Shown: positions 50,510-59,325, numbered from the stretch's first letter. The stretch: DNA of 64,000 bases from Streptomyces stelliscabiei (GCF_014873495.1 NZ_JADBGF010000001.1:3410001-3474000); one strand, 5' to 3'. Notes: generated by a model from the letters alone, not told the origin. Translations and numbers: made by a program.

Positions 50510-51412
50510 TCACGCCGCGGCCGGCGCCGTGGCGGTGAGGAGCCAGCTCAGGACGCCCGGCAGGGCCCGGATCGCGGCGAAGTGGGCGGCGGCGGGTTCG
50601 TAGACGGTGACCGCGCCGGGGATGCGGTCGGCGAGCCAGGAGGAGTGGGCGGAGGGGGTGAAGACGTCCTTTCCGGCGTGCCAGAGCAGGACGGGGACCC
50701 TGATCTCCGCCGGGTCGAAACCCCAGGGGCCGGTCAGCGCGAGCGCGTCGTCGATCCAGCCGTACGGCGAGGTCCGCAGCGCCTCGTGGTAGTTGCGCAG
50801 CAGCATCGAGCGGATGCCGTTGTCCGAGACGATCGCCCGGTCCTCGTCGGTGAGATCGCCGCGCAGTTCGTCGAGCAGCCGGGCGGGGTCGGACCGGATG
50901 GCGGCCGACCGGGGAATGAGCTGGGCGACGAAGCCCCGGGGGTCGGTGAGGACCGAGCGGAACTCACGGACGTTGTGCGGGGCCATGCCGGCGAACCAGT
51001 CAAGGCCCTCCGCGTCCTGCGGCGCGAGCGTCACGAGTGCGGCGGCCCGGGTCACCCGGTGGGGCAGCAGAGCGGCACAGGCCAGCGCGTGCGGGGCCCC
51101 GCCGGACCGGCCCACGACGGCGAAGCGGTCCAGCCCCAGCGCGTCGGCGACCACCTCGACGTCCCCCACGACATCCACGACCCGTCGTCCCGGTCGCCGG
51201 TCCGAACCGCCGTACCCGGGGCGGTCGTAGCTGATCAGTCGAGCGCCGCGGTGGTAGAGGAAGATGGACCGGGGTCTCGGTCCCACCCTGCTCCCGGGCA
51301 TGCCGTGCAACAGGAACACCGGCCGTCCGCCCGGATCCCCCGCGCACTCGACCCGCAACCGCCGCCCGTCGGCCGTCCGGACGTGGTCCGGCGTCCGTAC
51401 GAGGTCATGCAC
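50510..51412 (-). CDS. Alpha/beta hydrolase
   Basis: About 300 residues from GTG 51412 with GGAGGGGG 7 nt upstream. Fold motifs: RPVFLLHGMPGSRVGPRPRS (oxyanion region), RLISYDRPGYGGSDRRPG, FAVVGRSGGAPHALACAALLPHRV with the nucleophile Ser in GRSGG, and VPVLLWHAGKDVFTPSAHSSWLADRIPG with the acid Asp, then a late AAAHFAAI with the His. A complete triad is likely. Similar to proline-iminopeptidase or epoxide-hydrolase-like enzymes; the substrate is unknown. It is convergent with the fxs operon and apparently monocistronic. Confidence 0.9.
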   Translation of the reverse strand: MHDLVRTPDHVRTADGRRLRVECAGDPGGRPVFLLHGMPGSRVGPRPRSIFLYHRGARLISYDRPGYGGSDRRPGRRVVDVVGDVEVVADALGLDRFAVVGRSGGAPHALACAALLPHRVTRAAALVTLAPQDAEGLDWFAGMAPHNVREFRSVLTDPRGFVAQLIPRSAAIRSDPARLLDELRGDLTDEDRAIVSDNGIRSMLLRNYHEALRTSPYGWIDDALALTGPWGFDPAEIRVPVLLWHAGKDVFTPSAHSSWLADRIPGAVTVYEPAAAHFAAIRALPGVLSWLLTATAPAAA

Positions 51413-51688
51413 AGCGTCCCCCTCCCTCGGTCCGCAGACCGGGACCACGCTGCCCGAACATTTCCCGCGCGCCCACCCCGCGAAACGAACACGCAGGTCA
51501 AATGGGGCCCACGCAGGGCCTGAGCAGGGCCTGAGCAGCGGAATCTGATGAAGCGTCAGTACACGTCTTGACTTCACCACCCCTTCCCGTCAGATTCGAG
51601 GCTCCGCACACCGCCCGGCGCGAACGGGACCGTCGCCGCCGGGGCGGCAGCACGGCCACCATCCCTTCGTGAGGCTGGAGCGTCCGGC

Positions 51689-53488
51689 ATGTCCAAGAGC
51701 GCGGATCCTGAGAGACGTACGGGGGCGGAGGCCGGCCCCAGTCGGCGGCGGGTGCTCGGTACGGCCGCGGGGGCGGGAGCCGCCGTGGCGGCCGGCGGGG
51801 TCGTGGGGAGTCCGGCCGTGGCCGCCGCCCCTCCGGTCCTCGGCACCTACGACGTGGTCGTCGTCGGCTCCGGCGCGGCCGGGATGACCGCCGCGCTCAC
51901 GGCGGCGAAGCAGGGGCTGAGTTGTGTCGTCGTGGAGAAGGCGCCGACGTTCGGGGGGTCGGCGGCGCGGTCGGGGGCCGGGATCTGGCTGCCCAACAAC
52001 AGTGTGATCAAGGCGGCGGGGGTGCCGGACACTCCCGCCAAGGCGGCGCAGTACCTCGCGGCCGTGGTCGGGCCCGAGGTACCCGCCGACCGGCAGAAGG
52101 CGTTCCTCGACCACGGGCCCGCGATGCTGTCGTTCGTCATGGCCAACAGCCCGCTGAGGTTCCGGTGGATGGAGGGGTACAGCGACTACTACCCGGAGCT
52201 GCCGGGCGGACTGCCGAACGGGCGGTCCGTCGAACCGGACCAGTTCGACGGGAACCTGCTGGGCGAGGAGCTGGCCCGGCTCAATCCCGCCTATCTGGCA
52301 ACTCCGGCCGGGATGGTGGTGTTCAGCGCCGACTACAAGTGGCTCGCGCTGACCACCGTGAGCGCGAAAGGCCTGGCCGTCGCGACCGAGTGCCTGGCCC
52401 GGGGGACGAAGGCCGCGCTGCTCGGGCAGAAGCCGCTCACCATGGGGCAGGCGCTGGCGGGCGGGTTGCGGGCAGGACTGCTCGGCGCCGGTGTGCCGGT
52501 GTGGCTGAACACCCCGCTGACGGACCTGTACCTGGAGAACGGGGCCGTGGCGGGGGCGGTCGTGACCAGGAACGGCTCCACCGGGCTGGTCCGCGCCCGC
52601 AAGGGTGTCGTCGTCGGCTCCGGCGGCTTCGAGCACAACGCGGCCATGCGGGCGCAGTACCAGGAGCAGCCGGTCGGGACGCGGTGGACGGTGGGGGCGA
52701 AGGAGAACACCGGGGACGGGATCCGGGCCGGTCAGCGGGCCGGCGCCGATCTCGCGCTGATGGACGACGCCTGGTGGGGGCCCGCGATCGACACCCCGGG
52801 GCAGGCCTGGTTCTGTCTCGCCGAACGCACCCTGCCCGGTGGGCTGTTGGTCAACGGCGCCGGTGCGCGGTTCGTCAACGAGGCGGGGCCGTACAGCGAC
52901 GTCGTCCACACGATGTACGAGAAGGACACGTCGTCCGCCTCGCACATCCCGGCCTGGCTGATCGTCGACCAGAACTACCGCAACCGGTACCTGTTCAAGG
53001 ACATCGTGCCGACCTTCCCGTTCCCGGACGAGTGGTACGACGCCGGGGCCGCCCACAAGGCGTGGACGATCGACGCGCTGGCCGGTGCGATCGGTGTCCC
53101 CGCCGCCGCCCTGCGTTCCACCGTCGACCGCTTCAACTCCCTTGCCCGGCAAGGGGACGACACGGACTTCGGGCGGGGCGACAGCGCGTACGACCACTAC
53201 TACACGGACCCGTCCGTGCGCCCCGACTCCTGCCTCGCGCCCCTGTGGCTGCCGCCCTACTACGCCCTGCGCATCGTCCCGGGCGACCTCGGCACCAAGG
53301 GCGGCCTCCTCACCGACGCCCGCGCCCGGGTCCTGCGCCCGGACGGCACGGTGATCGCCGGACTGTACGCGGCGGGCAACGCCAGCGCCGCCGTGATGGG
53401 CCGCAGTTACGCGGGCGCCGGCTCGACGATCGGGCCCGCGATGACGTTCGGCTACGTGGCCGCGCTGGACATCGCGGGGAAGCTCTAG
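51689..53488 (+). CDS. Tat-exported FAD-binding dehydrogenase, 3-ketosteroid-dehydrogenase-like
   Basis: 599 residues. The N-terminus has a twin-arginine signal (SRRRVLGTAAGAGAAVAAGG). Then comes the FAD-binding motif YDVVVVGSGAAGMTAALTAAKQGLSCVVVEKAPTFGGSAARSGAGIWLPNN, the FAD region KGVVVGSGGFEHNAAMRAQY, and a C-terminal DLGTKGGLLTDARARVLRPDGTVIAGLYAAGNASAAVMGRSYAGAGSTIGPAMTFGY block. This pattern is that of flavoproteins such as 3-ketosteroid delta-1-dehydrogenases, with Tyr-rich PYYALRI near the expected substrate residues. The Tat signal places it outside the membrane, unusual for steroid dehydrogenases. No steroid catabolic genes are nearby, so the substrate is open. Confidence 0.85.
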   Translation: MSKSADPERRTGAEAGPSRRRVLGTAAGAGAAVAAGGVVGSPAVAAAPPVLGTYDVVVVGSGAAGMTAALTAAKQGLSCVVVEKAPTFGGSAARSGAGIWLPNNSVIKAAGVPDTPAKAAQYLAAVVGPEVPADRQKAFLDHGPAMLSFVMANSPLRFRWMEGYSDYYPELPGGLPNGRSVEPDQFDGNLLGEELARLNPAYLATPAGMVVFSADYKWLALTTVSAKGLAVATECLARGTKAALLGQKPLTMGQALAGGLRAGLLGAGVPVWLNTPLTDLYLENGAVAGAVVTRNGSTGLVRARKGVVVGSGGFEHNAAMRAQYQEQPVGTRWTVGAKENTGDGIRAGQRAGADLALMDDAWWGPAIDTPGQAWFCLAERTLPGGLLVNGAGARFVNEAGPYSDVVHTMYEKDTSSASHIPAWLIVDQNYRNRYLFKDIVPTFPFPDEWYDAGAAHKAWTIDALAGAIGVPAAALRSTVDRFNSLARQGDDTDFGRGDSAYDHYYTDPSVRPDSCLAPLWLPPYYALRIVPGDLGTKGGLLTDARARVLRPDGTVIAGLYAAGNASAAVMGRSYAGAGSTIGPAMTFGYVAALDIAGKL

Positions 53489-53495
53489 GGGCGCG

Positions 53496-53969
53496 CTAGG
53501 GAGTGTCGCCCGGCACCGTCTCCTGGAGCCTGAGGTCGATGTACGGGATCGTGTCCCCGTCCAGCAGGTAGCGCTCGGTCTCGACGAATCCGTGGCCGAG
53601 CGCGAACCGCAGGCCGTCCTCGTTGGACGCGAGGACACAGGTCTCGATCACCCGGGCGTCCAGCTCCCGCGCCCGCCGCACCGCCCGCTCGTACAGCCGC
53701 TCGCCGAATCCGCGCCGGCGGTGTTCGGCGAGCACGCGCGCGATGACCATGGCCGTCGCCGTGTCCGGGCCGGGAGGGCGGACCGTGGAGTTGCCCACGA
53801 GAACGCCGTCGGCGTACGCGAGTTCCAGGTCGTTGCGCGCGGCCCGCTGCCGCACGTCGTCGAGCGAGAGCTGATGCGGGGGGATGATCGTGTTGTGGAC
53901 GTACCGCCAGGCTTCGAGGTCCTCGTCGCTCGCGGTGGCGTCCAGGCGCCTGATGTCGAGATCGGTCAT
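53496..53969 (-). CDS. GNAT family N-acetyltransferase
   Basis: 157 residues. GNAT core: VLVGNSTVRPPGPDTATAMVIARVLAEHRRRGFGERLYERAVRRARELDARVIETCVLASNEDGLRFALGHGFVETERYLL, with the acetyl-CoA site R-R-x-G-F-G and the closing GFVE strand. Acceptor unknown. Its start is 9 bp after the end of the cyclase gene on the same strand, so the two are co-transcribed, and it is convergent with the flavoprotein gene. The ribosome site before ATG 53969 is weak. Confidence 0.88.
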   Translation of the reverse strand: MTDLDIRRLDATASDEDLEAWRYVHNTIIPPHQLSLDDVRQRAARNDLELAYADGVLVGNSTVRPPGPDTATAMVIARVLAEHRRRGFGERLYERAVRRARELDARVIETCVLASNEDGLRFALGHGFVETERYLLDGDTIPYIDLRLQETVPGDTP

Positions 53970-53978
53970 GGAGGCAGC

Positions 53979-55019
53979 CTAGGCAGGGTCCGCGCCGGGC
54001 TCGTGGTCGTCGTTGGTGTCGCCGTCGTCGTCGAGAAGGGCGTACGCCCGTACCGGGAACGTGCCCATGCCCTCGACGGCCGGGGGCGCGGCGTGGAACC
54101 GGAAGCCCCGCGGGGGCAGTCGGTCCAGGCCCCGCAGGTGTTCCACCACGGGGATGCCGGCGGCGAGCAGGCCGGTGTGGGCGGGGCGGGTGCCGTCGTC
54201 GGTGTCGTCGATGTTGAGGGAGTCGATGCCGACGAGGGCGGCTCCCCGCTCGACGAGCAGGGCGACGGCGCCGGCGGTGAGGTAGGGGTGGCCGTGCCCG
54301 TACCGGTCCGTGCCCCAGTGCCGGTCCCAGCCGGTGTGGATCAGCACGGCCCGCCCCGGGACGTCGTACGGCAGCAGCGCCTCCCGGTCCACCGCCCGGC
54401 CCCCGGTGTCCTGGACGCGTACGACGACGCCGTCGAGGTCGGTGAACCTGTCGATCGGCAGCGCGGCGAGGTCGTGTCCGGCGCCGAAGCGGTGGAAGGG
54501 GCTGTCGAGGTAGGTGCCGGTGTTGGACACCATCGAGATACGGCCGATGGCGAACTCGGTGCCGGGCGCGTAGACCTCCCGTGAGGCGTCGCGCGTGAGG
54601 TGCTCGCCGATCTCGGGGCCGGGGAGCCCGGGGTAGGTGGTCATGCCGTGCCGGATGGTGTGGCTCAGGTCGACGATCCGGCGGGCGCCCTGCCCCCGTA
54701 CGGACTCGCGCGGCCCGCCCGCGGTGTCCGTCACCCCGCGTGACCCCTTGTGCGGCTCCCGTACCGCTTCCCGGCTCCTGATGTGCACCTTGTCGACCAT
54801 GAGCAGCCCGAGGTGCCGGACGAAGAGCTCGGCCAGTTCGCCGTCACCGATCTCCGCGTCCGGTACGTCCAGCAGGAAGCCCCGGGTCTCCAGCCCGCCG
54901 CCGTTGCCGAAGACCACCTCGGCGTCGAACCGGATCCGCCACTGCCCGCCGGTGCCGCTCCGGTCGCCGTCGCCGCGCCGTACGGCGCTCCCGCCCTGGT
55001 CGTCGCTGTGCTCGCTCAT
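53979..55019 (-). CDS. Cyclase family (kynurenine-formamidase-like) hydrolase
   Basis: About 346 residues from ATG 55019 with GGGAGGA 7 nt upstream. The C-terminal about 240 residues form the cyclase domain: RIVDLSHTIRHGMTTYPGLPGPEI, ISMVSNTGTYLDSPFHRFGAG, RAVLIHTGWDRHWGTDRYGHGHPYLT, GIDSLNIDD, VVEHLRGLDRLP. The metal motif HxGTHxDxPxH is altered to NTGTYLDSPFH, as in a recognised subset of this family. The N-terminal about 100 residues (RIRFDAEVVFGNGGGLETRGFLLDV...VRHLGLLMVDKVHI) form an extra module of unknown role. It is divergent from a LysR gene that probably controls it. Confidence 0.87.
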   Translation of the reverse strand: MSEHSDDQGGSAVRRGDGDRSGTGGQWRIRFDAEVVFGNGGGLETRGFLLDVPDAEIGDGELAELFVRHLGLLMVDKVHIRSREAVREPHKGSRGVTDTAGGPRESVRGQGARRIVDLSHTIRHGMTTYPGLPGPEIGEHLTRDASREVYAPGTEFAIGRISMVSNTGTYLDSPFHRFGAGHDLAALPIDRFTDLDGVVVRVQDTGGRAVDREALLPYDVPGRAVLIHTGWDRHWGTDRYGHGHPYLTAGAVALLVERGAALVGIDSLNIDDTDDGTRPAHTGLLAAGIPVVEHLRGLDRLPPRGFRFHAAPPAVEGMGTFPVRAYALLDDDGDTNDDHEPGADPA

Positions 55020-55035
55020 GACCCGATCCTCCCTG

Positions 55036-55083
55036 CAGTACGACTTCACCACAAGCGAGATTTACTGAAGCGGCACTACAGTA
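55036..55083. promoter_or_regulatory. Candidate LysR operator: three CAGTA-type half-sites
   Basis: In the 70-bp gap between the cyclase and LysR genes, TACTG (55063-55067) and CAGTA (55079-55083) form an inverted repeat with an 11-bp spacer, the T-N11-A geometry of LysR boxes. A third CAGTA lies at 55036-55040. Confidence 0.5.
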
Positions 55084-55089
55084 CGGCTT

Positions 55090-56013
55090 ATGGAACTGGA
55101 TCCTCGCCGGCTGCGCGTCCTGCGTGCGGTGGCGTTGCGCGGCGGGGTGGTGGACGCGGCGAAGGTGCTGCATCTGACGCCCTCGGCCGTCTCGCAGCAT
55201 CTGGCGCAGCTGGAGCGGGAGGTGGGGCAGCCGCTGGTGGACCGTTCGCGGCGCCGGGCGGGACTGACCCCGGCGGGGCGGTTGCTGGCGGCGCGGGCCG
55301 AGCGCATCGAGCAGGAACTGGCCGAGGCCCGCCGGGAACTGGCCGAACTGACCGGCCGCTCGACGGGGCCGGTGACGGTCGCCGCGTTCTCCTCCGCGGT
55401 GTGCCATCTGCTCGTCCCCGCCCTCGGCGCCCTCGCCCGCACCCATCCGGGGCTGGAACCGCGGGTGGTGGAGGCCGAGGGGGCCGAGGCCCTGCGCGAT
55501 CTGCGCACCGGAGGGCTGGACCTGCTGGTCGTCGAGTACGACGGTGACGATCCCGACCCGGACGAGCAGTGGCGCGACCTGGCGTCCGCGCCGGTCGCCG
55601 ACGACGCGTACCGCGTGATCACCCCCGCCGACTGGTCGCCGCCGCCCCGTTCGGTCAGGGACCTCGCCGGGCGCCCCTGGGTCACCGCCCCGCCCGGCAC
55701 CGCCTGCGGTCGCGCGCTGGCCCGTATCTCCGCCCAGTACGCCTTCACCCCGCGCCGCGCGCACACGGCCCTGGAGTTCCCGACGGCCCTCGCCCTGGTC
55801 CGGGCGGGCCTCGGCGCGGCCGTCGTCCCCACGCTCGCCCTCACCGACGCCCCGCCGGAGACCGTGGCCCTCCCGACGGTCCCGGTCGCCGGTCATCGCC
55901 GTATCGCGGCGGTCTGGCCGGCCTCGCCGTCCGGCCCGCAGCCCCGGACGTCGGCCCTGGTCGAGGCGCTCCGGCTCGCCGCGGTGCGACGGGGGCTGCC
56001 ACCCGCGCCCTGA
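55090..56013 (+). CDS. LysR family transcriptional regulator
   Basis: 307 residues. N-terminal HTH (ELDPRRLRVLRAVALRGGVVDAAKVLHLTPSAVSQHLAQLEREVGQPLVDRSRRRAGLTPAGRLLA) and a two-lobed LysR substrate-binding domain (PVTVAAFSSAVCHLLVPALGALARTHPGLEPRVVEAEGAEAL, GRPWVTAPPGTACGRALARI, LVRAGLGAAVVPTLALTD). ATG 55090 lacks a good ribosome site, so the transcript may be leaderless or nearly so. It is divergent from the cyclase-GNAT pair, its likely target. The inducer is not evident. Confidence 0.92.
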   Translation: MELDPRRLRVLRAVALRGGVVDAAKVLHLTPSAVSQHLAQLEREVGQPLVDRSRRRAGLTPAGRLLAARAERIEQELAEARRELAELTGRSTGPVTVAAFSSAVCHLLVPALGALARTHPGLEPRVVEAEGAEALRDLRTGGLDLLVVEYDGDDPDPDEQWRDLASAPVADDAYRVITPADWSPPPRSVRDLAGRPWVTAPPGTACGRALARISAQYAFTPRRAHTALEFPTALALVRAGLGAAVVPTLALTDAPPETVALPTVPVAGHRRIAAVWPASPSGPQPRTSALVEALRLAAVRRGLPPAP

Positions 56014-56040
56014 CCGGGCGCGGGAGGCGGGCCGGCCGCT

Positions 56041-57666
56041 CTACCGCACGGCTTCGGCGTGCTCCGCCGCGCGCTTCTCGCCCGTCGCCGCCTCGGCCTC
56101 CTGCTCGGCCTTCCCGCCGAACGCGCGGCGGCCCGGCAGGACCGCGAGGACGATCACCGTGCCGGCGGCCATGATGATCCCGCCGACGAGGCTGGTCTGG
56201 GCGACGCCGTGGGCGAAGGCCTGGTGGACGGCGTCCACGATCGCCTGGGCCTGCCGGGGGCCGGCGGAGGGGTCCTGGGCGACGCGCTCGGCGACGGCCA
56301 GTCCGCCGCCCACCGAGTCCTGCGCGGTCTGCATCGCGGCCGCCGGCAGCCGGTCGCCGACCAGGTCGGTCAGCTCGTCCCGGTAGGCCGTGCCGAGCAG
56401 CGAGCCCAGCACCGCGATGCCCAGCGCCCCGCCCAGCTCCAGCGCGGTGTCGTTGGCACCGCCGCCGACACCCAGCTCGGACTCGGGGAAGGAGTCCATG
56501 ATCGTGTCGGTGGCCGGGGAGACGCTCAGCCCGATCGCGAAGCCCAGCATCGTCATCGGGGCCAGGAAGTCGCCGTACGTCGAGCCCTCGTCGATCCGGG
56601 TGAGCAGGAACACGCCCGCCGTGCCGACGACCATGCCGGCCACGACCATGGCCTTCACGCCCAGCTTCGGGGTGAGCTTCCCGGTCACCACGGCGCCGAG
56701 GAAGACCGCGCCGGCCAGGGGCAGCAGCCGTACACCCGTGTCCAGGGCGTCGTGGCCGAGGACGAACTGCAGGAACTGGGTGGAGTAGTAGATCGCGCCG
56801 AAGGTGCCGAAGAAGAAGAACAGCACCGCGAGCATCGAGCCGCCGAAGGGCCGCAGCGCGAACCTGCGGACGTCCAGCATCGGGTGCGGGTGGCGCAGCT
56901 CCCAGGCGACGAAGGCGAGCAGACCGGCACCGGCGACCACGGCCGCGGTGACGGGGCCGACGCCCCAGCCGAAGTGCGGGCCCTCGATGGCCGCGTACAC
57001 CAGGGAGCCGACGGAGACGATCGACAGCAGACCACCGACGTAGTCGATCCGGCCCATGCCCTCCGCCCTCGACGGCGGCACCAGGGCGAGCGCGCCGACG
57101 ACGGCGGCCACGGCGATGGGCACGTTGATCAGGAAGGTCGAGCCCCAGGCGTGGTCCTCCAGCAGCCAGCCGGCGACCAGCGGGCCGACGGCGATCGCCA
57201 GGCCGGAGGTGGCGGTCCAGGCGGTGATGGCCTTGACCCGCTCGCTCCGGGGGAAGGTCGCGACCAGCAGCGACAGCGTGGCCGGCATCACGACCGCGGC
57301 GCCGACGCCCATGATCGCGCGGGCGGCGATGACCAGAGAGGTCTCGTCGACCAGGCTGCCCATCACCGAACCGCCCGCGAAGATCACCAGACCGGTGACC
57401 AGCGCCCCGCGCCGGCTGTACTTGTCGCCGATCGAACCGAGGACCAGCATCAGCGCCGCGTACGGGACGGTGTAGCCGTCCACGACCCACTGCAGGTCAC
57501 TGCTGCTCAGGCCCAGGTCGGTGGTCATGTCGGGGGCGGCCACGATCAGTGACGTGTTCGCCATCACCACGATCAGCAGGCTCAGGCACAGCACGAGCAG
57601 CGCCCACCAGCGCCGCGCGTACGGCCCGGTCGTCTTCTCCACGGGGGTGGTCGCGAGGAAGGGCAT
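56041..57666 (-). CDS. MFS drug efflux transporter, DHA2 (14-TM) type
   Basis: 541 residues with about 14 hydrophobic segments. Motifs: LCLSLLIVVMANTSLIVAAPDMTTDLGLSSSDLQWVVDGYTVPYAALMLVLGSIGDKYSRRGALVTG (motifs D and A), ARAIMGVGAAVVMPATLSLLVATFPRSERVKAITAWTATSGLAIAVGPLVAGWLLE (motif C, antiporter), and a GGGANDTALELGGALGIAVLGSLLG segment. The C-terminus is charged and cytosolic. Proton-coupled export of toxic compounds is the family role. The start has GGAG 8 nt upstream. It is divergent from a TetR gene, with two operator-like sites between them. Confidence 0.92.
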   Translation of the reverse strand: MPFLATTPVEKTTGPYARRWWALLVLCLSLLIVVMANTSLIVAAPDMTTDLGLSSSDLQWVVDGYTVPYAALMLVLGSIGDKYSRRGALVTGLVIFAGGSVMGSLVDETSLVIAARAIMGVGAAVVMPATLSLLVATFPRSERVKAITAWTATSGLAIAVGPLVAGWLLEDHAWGSTFLINVPIAVAAVVGALALVPPSRAEGMGRIDYVGGLLSIVSVGSLVYAAIEGPHFGWGVGPVTAAVVAGAGLLAFVAWELRHPHPMLDVRRFALRPFGGSMLAVLFFFFGTFGAIYYSTQFLQFVLGHDALDTGVRLLPLAGAVFLGAVVTGKLTPKLGVKAMVVAGMVVGTAGVFLLTRIDEGSTYGDFLAPMTMLGFAIGLSVSPATDTIMDSFPESELGVGGGANDTALELGGALGIAVLGSLLGTAYRDELTDLVGDRLPAAAMQTAQDSVGGGLAVAERVAQDPSAGPRQAQAIVDAVHQAFAHGVAQTSLVGGIIMAAGTVIVLAVLPGRRAFGGKAEQEAEAATGEKRAAEHAEAVR

Positions 57667-57709
57667 CGAAAGCTCCTAGGGGGACGGGAGGACGGGCGGC
57701 ATCACTTAA

Positions 57710-57753
57710 TTGCCCATCGATGTGCAGGTTAGTTTATTGCCCATCAGTGTGCA
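57710..57753. promoter_or_regulatory. Two near-palindromic TetR operators
   Basis: TTGCCCATCGATGTGCA (57710-57726) and TTGCCCATCAGTGTGCA (57737-57753) are direct repeats differing at two bases, 27 bp centre to centre. The first is a near-perfect palindrome around CATCGATG. They sit between the divergent efflux and TetR genes and are AT-richer than their surroundings, so they probably cover both promoters. Confidence 0.72.
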
Positions 57754-57796
57754 ACTATCGCGGTGACTCCCTCCCCCGTCCCTTCCGAGGTGCCGT

Positions 57797-58441
57797 GTGA
57801 CCGCCCGGCCGGCTCAGCCTCCGCGCCCGACGCCCCTTCCGGCACGGCGCCGTGACGCACACGCCACCCGCGCCCGGATCCTGGAGGCGGCGCGGCGGGA
57901 GCTGACCCGGGACCCCGGCAGCCGTCTCGAAGACATCGCCCGGGCCGCCGGTGTCGCCCGGCGCACCGTCCACGCCCACTTCCCGGGCCGCGCCGCGCTG
58001 GTCGAGGGGCTGGCGGCGGAGGCCGCGGAGGCGGTCCGGCTCGCCGTCCTGGGCGTCCCGGCCGCGACCGGGGACGCCGCGGCCGACCTGGCGCGGCTCG
58101 TTCTCGCCGTGTGGCCGGTCGGCGACCGGTTCCGCTCTCTCGTCCGGCCGGTCCGCCAGGGGCTCGGCGCCGACCGCGTGGACGAACTGCTGGCCCCGCT
58201 GCGTGACTCGGTCACCCGCGTCCTCGCCGAGGGTCAGCGGCAGGGCACCTTCCCGACCACGGTCCCGCCCGGTCCGCTCGGCCGGGCCGTCGAGGCCCAG
58301 CTGTTCACCCTGCTCGACTGCGTCGACCGCGGTGTCTGGTCCGACGACGGCACGGGCGCCGCCCTCGCCGCCCTGGTCGCCGTCGGAGTGGCGCCCGACA
58401 CCGCCGCCGCGAAGGTCCGCGGTCCGACCTCGTGCGGGTGA
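57797..58441 (+). CDS. TetR family regulator of the efflux gene
   Basis: 214 residues from GTG 57797 (GAGG 7 nt upstream). The HTH is ATRARILEAARRELTRDPGSRLEDIARAAGVARRTVHAHFPGRAALVEGLAAEA. The ligand domain includes LAVWPVGDRFRSLVRPVRQGLGADRVDELLAPLRDSVTRVLAEGQRQGTFP. Its sequence parallels the 58585-59232 protein along the whole length, so the two are paralogues. It is divergent from the MFS gene with twin operators, so it very likely represses that exporter. Confidence 0.9.
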   Translation: MTARPAQPPRPTPLPARRRDAHATRARILEAARRELTRDPGSRLEDIARAAGVARRTVHAHFPGRAALVEGLAAEAAEAVRLAVLGVPAATGDAAADLARLVLAVWPVGDRFRSLVRPVRQGLGADRVDELLAPLRDSVTRVLAEGQRQGTFPTTVPPGPLGRAVEAQLFTLLDCVDRGVWSDDGTGAALAALVAVGVAPDTAAAKVRGPTSCG

Positions 58442-58584
58442 CCGGGGCGCGGGCGCCGAAACCCCTCGAACCCGCCGGCCGCCCCTGACGGGGACTCACA
58501 TCGGGGTGGGGGCAGCCCTGTCAGTCGTCGTGGGACGGGTACAGGGCGGGACGGGACAGGACAGGGCGGGACAGGGCCGCAGCC

Positions 58585-59232
58585 TCAGGCGTCCTCGGCC
58601 GGGACCGGGCGCGTCCGTGCCGCGACCTCCTCGACCACCGCGCTCGCCCGCCTCTCGGGGACGCCGGCCGCGATGAGGGTGGCGGTGGCGATCAGGCGCC
58701 CGTCGTCCTCCAGCGCGCCGGTGTTGACGGCCTCCAGGAGCGCGACGTGCATCGCCTCCAGGCCGGCGCTCTGCACGGCGGGCGGCAGGTGGGAGTGGAA
58801 GACCCCGTCCCGTTGCCCCCGCTCCAGGATGGTCGCGGCGGCCGCACGGGCCGGTGCCAGCACCTCGGCGACGCGCTCGGAGCCGAGGTCCCGCCGGGCC
58901 AGCGCCAGCAGCATGCGGTAGCGGTCCCCCACCGGCCACAGGGAGAACACGAACTGGGCGAGCGCCCGCTCCGCGGGTTCCGCCGGGTCCGGTCCGGCCG
59001 CCACCGTGGTCCGCAAGGTCTCGGCGGCCTCCTCGGCGAGGGCCTCCAACAGCGCCGCCCGCCCCGGGAAGTGACCGAAGAGGGTGCGCCGCACGACCCC
59101 GGCGGCCCGCGCCAGTTCCTCCAGCGTGATGTCGGGGTCGCGGCCCAGCTCCTCACGGGCCGTGGCCAGGATGCGCGCCCGGTTGGACCGCGAATTACGG
59201 CGCAGCGGCTCGCGGGCCACGGGCTTGGTCAC
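58585..59232 (-). CDS. TetR family regulator, paralogue of the 57797 gene
   Basis: About 215 residues from GTG 59232 with GAGGT 8 nt upstream. HTH: NRARILATAREELGRDPDITLEELARAAGVVRRTLFGHFPGRAALLEALAEEA. The ligand domain has SLWPVGDRYRMLLALARRDLGSERVAEVLAPARAAAATILERGQRDGVFH, matching the neighbour's WPVGDRFRSL...GADRVDELLAPLRDS...EGQRQGTF pattern. The two genes converge, with 143 bp between them containing short GGGACAGG repeats. This copy lies downstream of another TetR gene and the MMPL gene on the same strand and may belong to that operon. Confidence 0.88.
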   Translation of the reverse strand: MTKPVAREPLRRNSRSNRARILATAREELGRDPDITLEELARAAGVVRRTLFGHFPGRAALLEALAEEAAETLRTTVAAGPDPAEPAERALAQFVFSLWPVGDRYRMLLALARRDLGSERVAEVLAPARAAAATILERGQRDGVFHSHLPPAVQSAGLEAMHVALLEAVNTGALEDDGRLIATATLIAAGVPERRASAVVEEVAARTRPVPAEDA

Positions 59233-59325
59233 GGGACAACCTCGGAGGTACGGGGGCGGGGCGGGGACGTCGTACGGCCACCCCAGTTTGTCACGAGGGG
59301 TCCGGCTGGGGCCCCGCACCGGCCG

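Noticed and set aside
58528-58576. GGGACAGG-type short repeats as an operator
   Set aside because: They lie between convergent gene ends and are irregular; no promoter is expected there.
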